In this document: piece by piece, positions 7,245-14,183 of the stretch
Layout of the letters: each line of letters opens with the position of its first letter
How positions within the stretch are numbered: the stretch's first letter is position 1
Source: JAWLFI01 sp041685645
GTDB lineage: Bacteria; Bacteroidota; Bacteroidia; Chitinophagales; Saprospiraceae
Assembly (NCBI GenBank): GCA_041685645.1
Contig: JAWLFI010000032.1
Location: 1-18,121, forward strand
Direction of reading: 5' to 3'
DNA length: 18,121 nt
Position numbers and translations under genes: made by a program
The notes under the pieces: generated by a model
Seen by the model: the letters and a program-made list of their open reading frames with translations, nothing else
What the model was told of the DNA's origin: nothing
Databases searched by the model: none

Positions 7245-7751
7245 CTATTCACCCACCTGAATATCTACCTCCAGTAAGCCTCCGTCCGGGTTGATTTCTA
7301 TCGCTTCCGGATTAGAGGCACGCAGTTCAATGCTTCCTTCCGCTTTGATCACGTCATCGCCATTTGTGATAATTTCAAAATTGCTAAAGTCCTCCTCGAG
7401 TCCAATCCTATACTCCTCGACGTCCCCATCCTCGTTTTCAAGTTCTAGAGTAACAGAGGGTGGATCATTAAAATATTCATCCGTTTCTATATCGCGGCCC
7501 CAGCGCATGACTAATTCTCGCGTATAGTCATCATTATCCAACCACAACTGGGTAGATTCACCGCCGGGAATCGTCCCATTGATCAATCGGTCGAACTCCA
7601 CTTCCTCTCCTTGCCAAATGACTTCATGATAGGTTTCTTCGAAACTTGTCTCTTCATCATCCATATCATCCATATCATCATCAGAACAGCTCGTGAAGAA
7701 CAATAAGCCACTCATTGCGCCCAATAGCAAAAGCAAAAATCTCGTCTGCAT
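7245..7751 (-). CDS. Small acidic lipoprotein, probably surface-exposed
   Basis: 168 residues. The type II signal peptide runs MQTRFLLLLLGAMSGLLFFTSC, with a lipobox-like FTSC and the acylated Cys at residue 22. The mature chain begins with a run of Ser/Asp/Met/Glu (SDDDMDDMDDEE). In Bacteroidota, acidic stretches directly after the lipid Cys act as lipoprotein export signals that send proteins to the cell surface, so surface display is likely. The rest is a very acidic, beta-rich segment (for example PPSVTLELENEDGDVEEYRIGLEE) with no family I recognise. The DNA coding the Asp-rich start has short 9-bp repeats (GATGATATG units), which could change in number. It sits alone between two copies of the hairpin repeat and has its own candidate promoter. 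Confidence 0.85.
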   Translation of the reverse strand: MQTRFLLLLLGAMSGLLFFTSCSDDDMDDMDDEETSFEETYHEVIWQGEEVEFDRLINGTIPGGESTQLWLDNDDYTRELVMRWGRDIETDEYFNDPPSVTLELENEDGDVEEYRIGLEEDFSNFEIITNGDDVIKAEGSIELRASNPEAIEINPDGGLLEVDIQVGE

Positions 7752-7942
7752 AATTTGTTTGTTTGTGTAATTACTGAAAAATTATATGTAAAATTAATAA
7801 GTTGTTTTCGGAATTCAAAATCAGCCCATTGCACTGAATTGGGATGTATGGGATGGAAGGATGGGTAGGATTACAAACGGGTATTTTGAAAGGGGACGTT
7901 TGTTTGATGAACTATTTGGATTTGTTTGTTGGATGTAGGGTA
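7752..7942. other. Intergenic region upstream of the lipoprotein gene, with a G-run cluster
   Basis: No gene is seen. It holds the minus-strand promoter candidate at 7789-7818 and a run of G-blocks at 7841-7868 (GGGATG-type units repeated) on the plus strand that might form a G-quadruplex. Next to this are loosely repeated TTTG/GGAT phrases at 7909-7938. No function can be assigned. Confidence 0.4.
7789..7818 (-). promoter_or_regulatory. Candidate Bacteroidota promoter of the lipoprotein gene
   Basis: Read on the minus strand, TTG (7818-7816) is followed after exactly 19 nt by TAATTTTA (7796-7789), seven of eight positions of TAnnTTTG. Transcription would start near 7782, leaving about 30 nt before the ATG at 7751. 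The spacing equals that of the candidate promoter at 15189-15218. Confidence 0.45.
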
Positions 7943-8280
7943 GAGACAGGGCAACTCCTACACCCCGGCTACGAGAATGCTTCGGCGGGCGAAGCGCCGC
8001 CTGAGGGATAGTAGCGATAGGGCCGGGCCGGGCGGGCGTAGTGTCATTACCACTACTTCCAAACAGACCAAGTTTTGATCTTTTTGCTCAACTTTTCGTT
8101 GAACTAAAATCTACTGCGACTTTTCAATATATATGTAGTGGTAATGACACTAGCAGCCGTAGATCGAGGAGGCGACCGAACGGAAGCCCTACGCAGACGT
8201 ACGGATGCCGCCCGGGCGGCCCGGCACTACAAGCGGATAGCCCGACCCCCATCGGCTTGAAGCCGATGGGGGTCAGGCCC
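7943..8280 (-). repeat. GC-rich hairpin repeat, copy B (REP-like), interrupted by a MITE-like insert
   Basis: Read on the minus strand, this repeats the order of copy A. A hairpin with perfect 15-nt arms (8244-8274, core CCCCATCGGCTT / AAGCCGATGGGG) is followed by GGGTCGGGCTATCCGC, then a GC-rich middle including the 14-bp palindrome GCCGCCCGGGCGGC (8207-8220), and finally CTATCCCTCAG (rc of 8010-8020) and a CTTCG/CGAAG stem. Copy A has GGGTCGGGCTGTCC and CCATCCCTCAC in the same places. The hairpin arms differ in sequence but not in form, suggesting compensating changes. The middle is split by the 114-bp insert at 8039-8152. The outer borders are estimates. Confidence 0.7.
8039..8152. mobile_element. 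MITE-like insert with perfect 18-bp terminal inverted repeats, bounded by TA
   Basis: The left end TAGTGTCATTACCACTAC (8039-8056) and right end GTAGTGGTAATGACACTA (8135-8152) are exact reverse complements; pairing stops on both sides. The 78-bp interior is AT-rich, carries no plausible gene and contrasts with the GC-rich repeat around it. Removing the insert with one TA rejoins the two halves of repeat copy B. A TA duplication at the ends is the mark of IS630/Tc1-mariner-type transposition, so this may be a non-autonomous derivative of such an element; no transposase is present in the window. Each end also contains a small TAGTG...CACTA stem. Confidence 0.72.
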
Positions 8281-8306
8281 AAAAAACTCAATGACAAATC
8301 AGCTGA

Positions 8307-8645
8307 TTATTCATCCTCGTCCTCGTCGGTCTCGGAGTCCGGATCGATGTAGTCCAATTCCTCGTATCGATCCTCGTAGACGTCCTGGCGATCCTCTTTG
8401 AGGGTGCCCTCGTCATCAAAATCATCGTCCTCGGCTACGATCTGGCGGGCCTCGGCGACGGTCATACGGACCAGGTAATACTTATCATCGGTTTCGAAGG
8501 GCAGGGCACTGACTTTGGCCCCGCGCGCATCGGTAAACTGAATGAGTTTTTTGTGATAGCCGTACGGATAGGAGATTTTAATCTGCTCCTGAATTTCCTG
8601 TGGTAGTTTCTCGTAGTCTTTGATTACGCGAGGTTTATCATTCAT
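8307..8645 (-). CDS. Small conserved acidic protein of unknown function
   Basis: 112 residues from the ATG at 8645 (MNDKPRVIKDYEKLPQ). The reading frame stays open to 8852, but the extra N-terminus is not protein-like and would overlap deoC, so I use the internal start. The first ~75 residues contain KLPQEIQEQIKISYPYGY, ALPFETDDKYYLVRMTV and similar phrases that I associate with an uncharacterised small protein family of Bacteroidota; this is from memory of its style, not a search. Residues ~70-112 are strongly acidic (AEDDDFDDEGT, then a tail of Asp/Glu/Tyr ending DEDEDE) and probably disordered. No signal peptide or membrane segment is seen, so it is cytosolic. On the minus strand a TATCTTTA at 8684-8677 could be part of its promoter. 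Confidence 0.75.
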   Translation of the reverse strand: MNDKPRVIKDYEKLPQEIQEQIKISYPYGYHKKLIQFTDARGAKVSALPFETDDKYYLVRMTVAEARQIVAEDDDFDDEGTLKEDRQDVYEDRYEELDYIDPDSETDEDEDE

Positions 8646-8789
8646 TATTTTAGCTATTGTTAATTTCCATTGTTGATAAAGATAGAATACTTTTTCATTC
8701 GATAAAGAAAAATCTCGGTATACTTCTTGAATTGCTTTTAGCGGGTGCAAGATGGGCTTCGGGCATCTCAGTTTTTTGATCGAAGGTCG

Positions 8790-8797
8790 TATCTTTG
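8790..8797 (+). promoter_or_regulatory. Candidate -7 box of deoC
   Basis: TATCTTTG is an exact TAnnTTTG match that ends 16 nt before the deoC ATG, giving a leader of about 10 nt. No TTG is found at the usual -33 spacing. The divergent small gene starts at 8645, so this 168-bp gap must serve both. Confidence 0.4.
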
Positions 8798-8813
8798 AGA
8801 GCAAAAGAAGCTG

Positions 8814-9515
8814 ATGAGTGAACGGGAAAAAATTGCTGCAACGATAGATCATGCTCTTCTACATCCCACCCTGGGCCGGAAGGAGCTGGAAGCGGGCCTG
8901 GCGGAGATTGCGCATTTGCCGCTGGCCTCGGTTTGTGTCAAGCCCTATCAGGTAGAGCGCGCGGCGGAATTATTGGAGAGCACAGAGATAGGGATTGGTA
9001 CAGTGGTGAGCTTTCCTCATGGGAGTGCGACGACGGCGACAAAGGTGTCGGAGGCGGTGCAATTGGCGGAATTGGGCGCTGCAGAATTGGATATGGTGGT
9101 GAATGTGGGGCGCGTATTGGGGGGAGAATGGGCGGAGGTCGAGCGAGAGTTGCGCGCGGTAAAAACGGCACTGGCTGAGACCGGGGTGCTGCTAAAACTG
9201 ATATTTGAGACAGACTTTGTGAATGGGAAGGCCGATATTCAGCAATTGACCCGACTTTGTGAAGCTGAGGGTTGGGATTATGCGAAGACCTCCACCGGAT
9301 TTGGCTATGTCAAACAGCCCAACGGATTTTATGCCTATAGTGGTGCGCAGGTGCAGCACCTGAAATGGATGCGAGAAGCGTCCTCTTCGATTGGGCTCAA
9401 GGCCTCCGGGGGCATTCGAACGCTGGCAGATTGGCGCGAGATGGCAGCGGCCGGAGCCACTCGGATAGGAACTTCCTCCACCCTGGCGATTCTCGCAGAA
9501 TTGGAGGAGCTTTAA
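8814..9515 (+). CDS. deoC: Deoxyribose-phosphate aldolase
   Basis: 233 residues, a normal length for DERA. The enzyme cleaves 2-deoxyribose 5-phosphate to glyceraldehyde 3-phosphate and acetaldehyde at the end of deoxynucleoside breakdown in the cytosol. The class I aldolase residues are in place: D93 in ELDMVVN, the Schiff-base lysine K128 in LLKLIFET, and K158 in YAKTSTGFG. The phosphate-binding KASGGIRT (residues ~207-214) and RIGTSS near the C-terminus are also present. ATG at 8814 follows AAGAAGCTG, a weak ribosome-binding candidate. No other deo genes are adjacent, so it appears to be a single transcription unit. Its stop codon overlaps that of the convergent channel gene by four bases. 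Confidence 0.95.
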   Translation: MSEREKIAATIDHALLHPTLGRKELEAGLAEIAHLPLASVCVKPYQVERAAELLESTEIGIGTVVSFPHGSATTATKVSEAVQLAELGAAELDMVVNVGRVLGGEWAEVERELRAVKTALAETGVLLKLIFETDFVNGKADIQQLTRLCEAEGWDYAKTSTGFGYVKQPNGFYAYSGAQVQHLKWMREASSSIGLKASGGIRTLADWREMAAAGATRIGTSSTLAILAELEEL

Positions 9516-11203
9516 TTGACCTCGTACTTCTTCTCGGCTTCGATTTGCAAATTGCTATATTTTTGCTCGAGTTGCTTGAGGTACTCCAACTTGCTTTTTT
9601 CCACGGTGTCGGGTTCTTCACTATATTCGGGCACGAGGCTTTCCTTCTCGGGGAAATTTTCAATGTAGAGCGCCCGGGATGGGAAAGCAAATCTGATGCC
9701 CAGTACATGGGCCAGGCGAATAATGTCGAGATAAATGCCTTCCTTGACCTCAAGCTCTACATCCCAATACAGCGTATTGATATGTACGCGGATGAAAATA
9801 TTGAGAGAGGAGTCGGCTAATTTACTGAAGTAAATGAATTTTTCTTCCTGTACGACTTTTGGGTGGACCTTCATGATATGCCGAATACCGTCGATGAATT
9901 GTTCGATGCGCTCCGGTGGCGTGTCGTAGGTGACGCCTATTTCCGTTTCAAACAATCGATAGTGGCGCGCGCCCAAATTTCTCAACTTCATATTGGCGAC
10001 CGTACCATTCGGCAGGGAGATAATGGAAGTGTCAGGGGCCATAATGCGCGTAGAGCGGATGCCCACTTCAATAATAGATCCAAATTGGCCATCGATTTCG
10101 ACGAAGTCTCCTACCTGAAATGGCTGATCCAGAAAGACCATAATGGAACCGAGCAGGTTGCGCACAGTGTCCTGAGCAGCCAGAGCCAGAGCAATACCAC
10201 CAATCGAAAGACCGGCAATCAGCGCAGCTACATTGACGTGTAGCAGGCTGAGGATGTAAAAAAAGGCTGCCACTACCACTAATGCGGTCAATGCACCATT
10301 GATGAGAGGGATGATTTGATCATCCATTTTGGTTTCTGTCTTTGCGGCACCTTCTTTGAAATAGGCCATAATAATGCGTAGCAAACGGTAAATCAACAGA
10401 AAAATCATGACCGCAATAAAGATGGAAAGCGTCAGCCGCAAGGGCTGAGCCAACTCGACGGGTAAGCGCAGGGCGGGATATAGGCGCGATAAAACAAGGA
10501 AGGTGATCAACAAGCCGGAGGCGCGCGCCATTTGGCGAGTCAATTTATCTTTGTTTTCGACCAGATGGAGCCGCTGAACAATCTGCCGCCGGATGATGAG
10601 ATAGGAGAGGGCCTTAAAGCCCCAGTAGAGAAGGAAGCCTAAAAACACCAGAATGGCAATGCCTAACCATTTCCAAATTTTGAGACCGCCAAAATCTGAG
10701 GTACTCCATTGCGGGGCAATGTCTAGCAGATATCGGGTGCCCCAGGGATAAAGACTGGAGTGAATGTCTGCCATTTTATCGGCGGTTTCCTGACTGTAAT
10801 ACCATTTTCCACTGATCCGCTCCAGGTAAATATCTCTATTTTCCAACGGAAAGGGAGTGAAAATGTGCTGCATGATGCTGCTATCCATGTAATTTTTTGT
10901 GGCGGGAATCGTGTTGAGTCGCACGAAAAGACCTTGTCCATCCAGCACCTCTTTGAGCTGAATAGCCATTTTGACTCGCTTGACGGAATCAATGGAAGGC
11001 GGAAAGGTGCGAGCGGCTAAACCCGGCTGATAGCTTTCGGGCTGCAAATAGTACAGATGGACATGCATGGTGTTATTGGGGCTGGTCAGCTCAACGGGCG
11101 GGGCATCGCGCTTGTACTGAAAAGCTTCTGCCGTGGGAATAGAAAACCAACTCAGTCCCATAAGGAGGAAAATAGGAATCCAGAATCTTCGCGCTTGTAT
11201 CAT
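9512..11203 (-). CDS. MscS-family mechanosensitive channel with periplasmic N-terminal domain
   Basis: 563 residues from the ATG at 11203. The frame is open to 11329, but the start at 11203 gives a good signal peptide (MIQARRFWIPIFLLMGLSWF, cleavage after AEA at residue 27) and leaves the polA promoter region free. Residues ~28-165 form a periplasmic domain of no family I recognise. Hydrophobic helices lie at about 175-200, 229-247, 257-280 and 299-321, then the MscS pore helix at ~325-352 with AGLSIGGIALALAAQDTVRN and the beta domain starting FLDQPFQVGDFVEIDG. The cytosolic part runs to ~520, followed by a charged, probably coiled-coil tail. The family opens under membrane tension to release solutes on osmotic downshift. 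It converges on deoC with a shared TTAA at the two stops. Confidence 0.93.
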   Translation of the reverse strand: MIQARRFWIPIFLLMGLSWFSIPTAEAFQYKRDAPPVELTSPNNTMHVHLYYLQPESYQPGLAARTFPPSIDSVKRVKMAIQLKEVLDGQGLFVRLNTIPATKNYMDSSIMQHIFTPFPLENRDIYLERISGKWYYSQETADKMADIHSSLYPWGTRYLLDIAPQWSTSDFGGLKIWKWLGIAILVFLGFLLYWGFKALSYLIIRRQIVQRLHLVENKDKLTRQMARASGLLITFLVLSRLYPALRLPVELAQPLRLTLSIFIAVMIFLLIYRLLRIIMAYFKEGAAKTETKMDDQIIPLINGALTALVVVAAFFYILSLLHVNVAALIAGLSIGGIALALAAQDTVRNLLGSIMVFLDQPFQVGDFVEIDGQFGSIIEVGIRSTRIMAPDTSIISLPNGTVANMKLRNLGARHYRLFETEIGVTYDTPPERIEQFIDGIRHIMKVHPKVVQEEKFIYFSKLADSSLNIFIRVHINTLYWDVELEVKEGIYLDIIRLAHVLGIRFAFPSRALYIENFPEKESLVPEYSEEPDTVEKSKLEYLKQLEQKYSNLQIEAEKKYEVN

Positions 11204-11253
11204 GATGTTGTCTCTTTGACCCGGGTAATGATAGTAAATCCCCCTGCAATTAC

Positions 11254-11283
11254 CAAAATACCTGCGCGATCTTAATTTTGCAA
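11254..11283 (-). promoter_or_regulatory. Possible promoter of the MscS-family gene
   Basis: On the minus strand, TTG (11283-11281) is followed after 20 nt by TATTTTG (11260-11254), one base short of TAnnTTTG. It lies about 50 nt before the ATG at 11203 and supports that start over the one at 11329, but the match is imperfect. Confidence 0.3.
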
Positions 11284-11340
11284 AAGAGAAAAGGGAGGGT
11301 GCGATCCCGGGGGCAAGGGGAAAAGCCATTCGATAAACTT

Positions 11341-11369
11341 TTGTATTGCCAGAGAAGTTTGTACTTTAC
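11341..11369 (+). promoter_or_regulatory. Candidate promoter of the polA-lpxD unit
   Basis: TTG (11341-11343), an 18-nt spacer and TACTTTAC (11362-11369; six of eight positions of TAnnTTTG, with the last two differing) lie 22 nt before the polA ATG. The sequence GTACTTTA also precedes the small membrane protein gene at 6641, hinting at a shared -7 variant. Confidence 0.4.
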
Positions 11370-11391
11370 TCGGATAAACTGAAGCTCAATT

Positions 11392-14169
11392 ATGGCCCTA
11401 AAAAAACTCTTTTTACTGGACGGGAATGCCTTGATATACCGCGCGCATTTTGCAATGATCAAACGACCACTCATCAATTCTAAAGGGGTCAATACTTCAG
11501 CGATTGCGGGTTTCACCCGTACGCTTTGGGACTTGTGGACCAACCAAAACCCCTCTCATATCGCCGTGTGTTTTGACGTGTCGGAAAAGACCTTTCGAAC
11601 GGAAATGTACGAAGCCTACAAAGCGAACCGGGACGAACAGCCGGAAGATATTCAAATTGCCTTTCCCTACATTCGAAAATTGGTCGAGGGCTTCAATATT
11701 CCCATTATAGAATTGGGTGGCTACGAGGCAGATGATGTCATTGGTACGCTGGCCAAGCGCGCAGCGATCGACGGCTTTGAGGTCTATATGGTCACGCCGG
11801 ATAAGGATTTTGGCCAATTGGTTACGGATCGCATCTTCATGTACAAACCAAGTCGCCAGGGGAATGGCGTGGAAATTCTCGGTGTAGAAGAAATTTGTGA
11901 GAAATGGAAGGTAGATCGGCCGGAGCAAGTGATCGATGTGTTGGGATTGGCGGGCGACAGTATAGATAATATCCCCGGCGTGCCGGGAGTGGGTCCCAAA
12001 ACGGCGAGCAAATTACTCAAGACCTATCCGTCGATGGAGGAGATTTACGAAAACGTAGATGCCCTCAAAGGCAAGCTCAAAGAGCGAATGATTGAAAATA
12101 AAGAGCAGGCCCTTTTGTCCAAGCAGCTCGCAACTATTAAAATAGATGTGCCCATTGATTGGAAACCGGAAACTCTGACCAAAGATCCCATCAATAAGGA
12201 AGCCTTAGCTCCTCTTTTTAAGGACCTGGAATTCCGCACCCTGGCGCAAAAAATTCTCGGGGAAACAGCGCCGAAACAAAGAGACCTGTTTTCTTCACCG
12301 AATTCGGAGCAGTCCTCTATCGCTCCAAATATTAAAAAACACAGCGTGGCTGAAAAAACAATAGAGGATGTAGATCACGAGTATATTTTTGTCGATACGC
12401 CCGAAAAGCGAGAAGCGCTATTGATGCGACTTAAAAAGAGCGATCGCTTTGCCTTTGATACAGAGACCGACAGCCTCGACCCCCTGGAAGCACAGCTGGT
12501 AGGCATTAGTTTCTGTTTTGAGGCGCATAAAGCCTATTACCTCCCCGTTCCGGAAGCGCGGGAAGCCGCTCAGATTCTCCTCGATGACTTTCGGGCCATT
12601 TTCGAAGACGAATCCATCGAAAAGGTGGCTCAAAACATCAAATATGATCTTCTCGTGCTGCGCAAATACGAGATTCGCGTGGCCGGATTTTTCTGGGACA
12701 CCATGATCCTGCACTATCTCTACGAGCCGGATTTGAGGCATAGTATGGACTTTATGGCTGAAAGCTACCTCAAATACAAGCCGATTCCCATCAAAAACCT
12801 CATTGGAAAAAAAGGGAAGAATCAAGGCAGTATGAGAGATGTGCCGCAGGAGCAGATCGTGGATTACGCCGCAGAAGATGCCGATATCACCTGGCAACTG
12901 TTTGAGTTTTTGAAGGAAGAGATGAAAGATCGGACCATAGAAAAAATATACAGGGAAATCGAGGAACCCCTCATTACGGTTTTGGCAGATATGCAAGAGC
13001 AGGGGGTGGGCTTTGACGGCAATCAGATGAAAGACCTCCGACGGGAGCTGAAAGAAAATATCAAAAGCCTGGAGAAAGAGATCTACACCGCCGCCGGAAT
13101 GGAATTCAATGTGGCCTCACCCAAACAGGTGGGAGAAGTGCTCTTTGAAAAAATGGATTTGCCCTATCGATGGAGGAAAACAAAGTCGGGCCAGTATTCT
13201 ACCAATGAAGAAAAGCTCTCTGAATTGGCAGTGGACCATCAAATTGCAGCTCAGGTGCTCGAGTATCGGGCCCTGACTAAATTGCTATCTACTTACGTTT
13301 TGGCGTTGCCCAAGATGGTAAATCCCCGGACTGGCCGCATCCATTCCTCTTTCAATCAGGCATTGGCGGCGACGGGGCGGTTGAGCTCCAAGAACCCCAA
13401 TTTGCAAAATATTCCCATCCGCACGGAAAATGGTCGAAAAGTGCGCAAGGCTTTTGTTCCGCGCGATAAGGAATTTACCTTGTTAGCGGCCGACTACTCA
13501 CAGATAGAATTGCGACTCATCGCCGAAATGAGCGGAGACGAAAGAATGTTGAATGCCTTTCGGGAAGGCCGCGATATCCACCGGGCCACCGCTGCCGGCG
13601 TGTTTGAGGTGGATTACGAAGCTGTTTCAGATGATCAGCGGCGCTCGGCCAAGACAGTCAATTTCTCAATTATTTACGGTGCCGGAGCGACCAATCTATC
13701 CAACCAATTGGATATCTCGCGCAAGGAGGCCGGCCGATTGATCGAGCAGTATTTTAATACTTACCCCGGCTTGCAGCGCTATATGAAAGAAGTAGTCGAA
13801 GGCGCCCGCGAAACAGAATACGTGGAGACACTATCCGGCCGCCGTCGGTACATTCGAGACATCAATTCGCGCAATAATATGATTCGATCGGGCGCAGAGC
13901 GCATAGCCATTAATACGCCCGTGCAGGGCACGGCGGCCGATATGATCAAACTGGCCATGGTGGATATCCACCGCTACCTGTATGAGCAAAAATGCAAGAC
14001 GCAAATGACCCTGCAGGTGCATGATGAATTGGTTTTTGACTTGCACAAGGACGAAAAGGACGAGCTCATGCCCATCATAGAAAAGAAGATGAAAAACGCG
14101 ATGAAAGGCCTCAAAGTCCCCATCGTCGTGGAAATGGGATTGGGTCAAAATTGGCTGGAAGCTCACTAA
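11392..14169 (+). CDS. polA: DNA polymerase I
   Basis: 925 residues, full length for the three-domain enzyme. The 5' nuclease domain (~1-290) shows FLLDGNALIYRAHF, YEADDVIGTLA and GLAGDSIDNIPGVPGVGPKTA. The 3'-5' exonuclease domain (~325-510) has all key residues: D356 and E358 in FDTETD, N415/D419 in NIKYD, and Y492/D496 in YAAED, so proofreading should be active. The polymerase domain (~515-925) has motif A DYSQIELR (D701), the O-helix RRSAKTVNFSIIYG (R750, K754, F758, Y762) and motif C QVHDE (D878). It works in gap filling, repair and primer removal. F758 at the O-helix site is the usual residue of enzymes that disfavour dideoxynucleotides. lpxD starts 14 nt after the stop, so co-transcription is likely. 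Confidence 0.98.
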   Translation: MALKKLFLLDGNALIYRAHFAMIKRPLINSKGVNTSAIAGFTRTLWDLWTNQNPSHIAVCFDVSEKTFRTEMYEAYKANRDEQPEDIQIAFPYIRKLVEGFNIPIIELGGYEADDVIGTLAKRAAIDGFEVYMVTPDKDFGQLVTDRIFMYKPSRQGNGVEILGVEEICEKWKVDRPEQVIDVLGLAGDSIDNIPGVPGVGPKTASKLLKTYPSMEEIYENVDALKGKLKERMIENKEQALLSKQLATIKIDVPIDWKPETLTKDPINKEALAPLFKDLEFRTLAQKILGETAPKQRDLFSSPNSEQSSIAPNIKKHSVAEKTIEDVDHEYIFVDTPEKREALLMRLKKSDRFAFDTETDSLDPLEAQLVGISFCFEAHKAYYLPVPEAREAAQILLDDFRAIFEDESIEKVAQNIKYDLLVLRKYEIRVAGFFWDTMILHYLYEPDLRHSMDFMAESYLKYKPIPIKNLIGKKGKNQGSMRDVPQEQIVDYAAEDADITWQLFEFLKEEMKDRTIEKIYREIEEPLITVLADMQEQGVGFDGNQMKDLRRELKENIKSLEKEIYTAAGMEFNVASPKQVGEVLFEKMDLPYRWRKTKSGQYSTNEEKLSELAVDHQIAAQVLEYRALTKLLSTYVLALPKMVNPRTGRIHSSFNQALAATGRLSSKNPNLQNIPIRTENGRKVRKAFVPRDKEFTLLAADYSQIELRLIAEMSGDERMLNAFREGRDIHRATAAGVFEVDYEAVSDDQRRSAKTVNFSIIYGAGATNLSNQLDISRKEAGRLIEQYFNTYPGLQRYMKEVVEGARETEYVETLSGRRRYIRDINSRNNMIRSGAERIAINTPVQGTAADMIKLAMVDIHRYLYEQKCKTQMTLQVHDELVFDLHKDEKDELMPIIEKKMKNAMKGLKVPIVVEMGLGQNWLEAH

Positions 14170-14183
14170 ACGAAATCAACACT

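Noticed and set aside
8041..8352. Plus-strand open frame of 103 codons
   Set aside because: It runs across the MITE-like ends, the GC-rich hairpins and the antisense of the acidic protein gene; its composition follows the repeats and it has no protein-like pattern.
8646..8852. Upstream extension of the small acidic protein
   Set aside because: It would overlap the deoC start and promoter, and the added residues look like translated AT-rich leader; the ATG at 8645 gives a coherent protein.
9365..9820. Plus-strand open frame of 151 codons across the deoC/MscS junction
   Set aside because: It overlaps the ends of two well-supported genes in other frames and has no recognisable features.
11204..11329. 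Upstream extension of the MscS-family protein
   Set aside because: The internal start at 11203 yields a proper signal peptide with AEA cleavage, while the extension places 42 unlikely residues before it.
12418..12996. Minus-strand open frame of 192 codons inside polA
   Set aside because: It is antisense to the intact proofreading domain of polA, whose catalytic residues are all on the plus strand.
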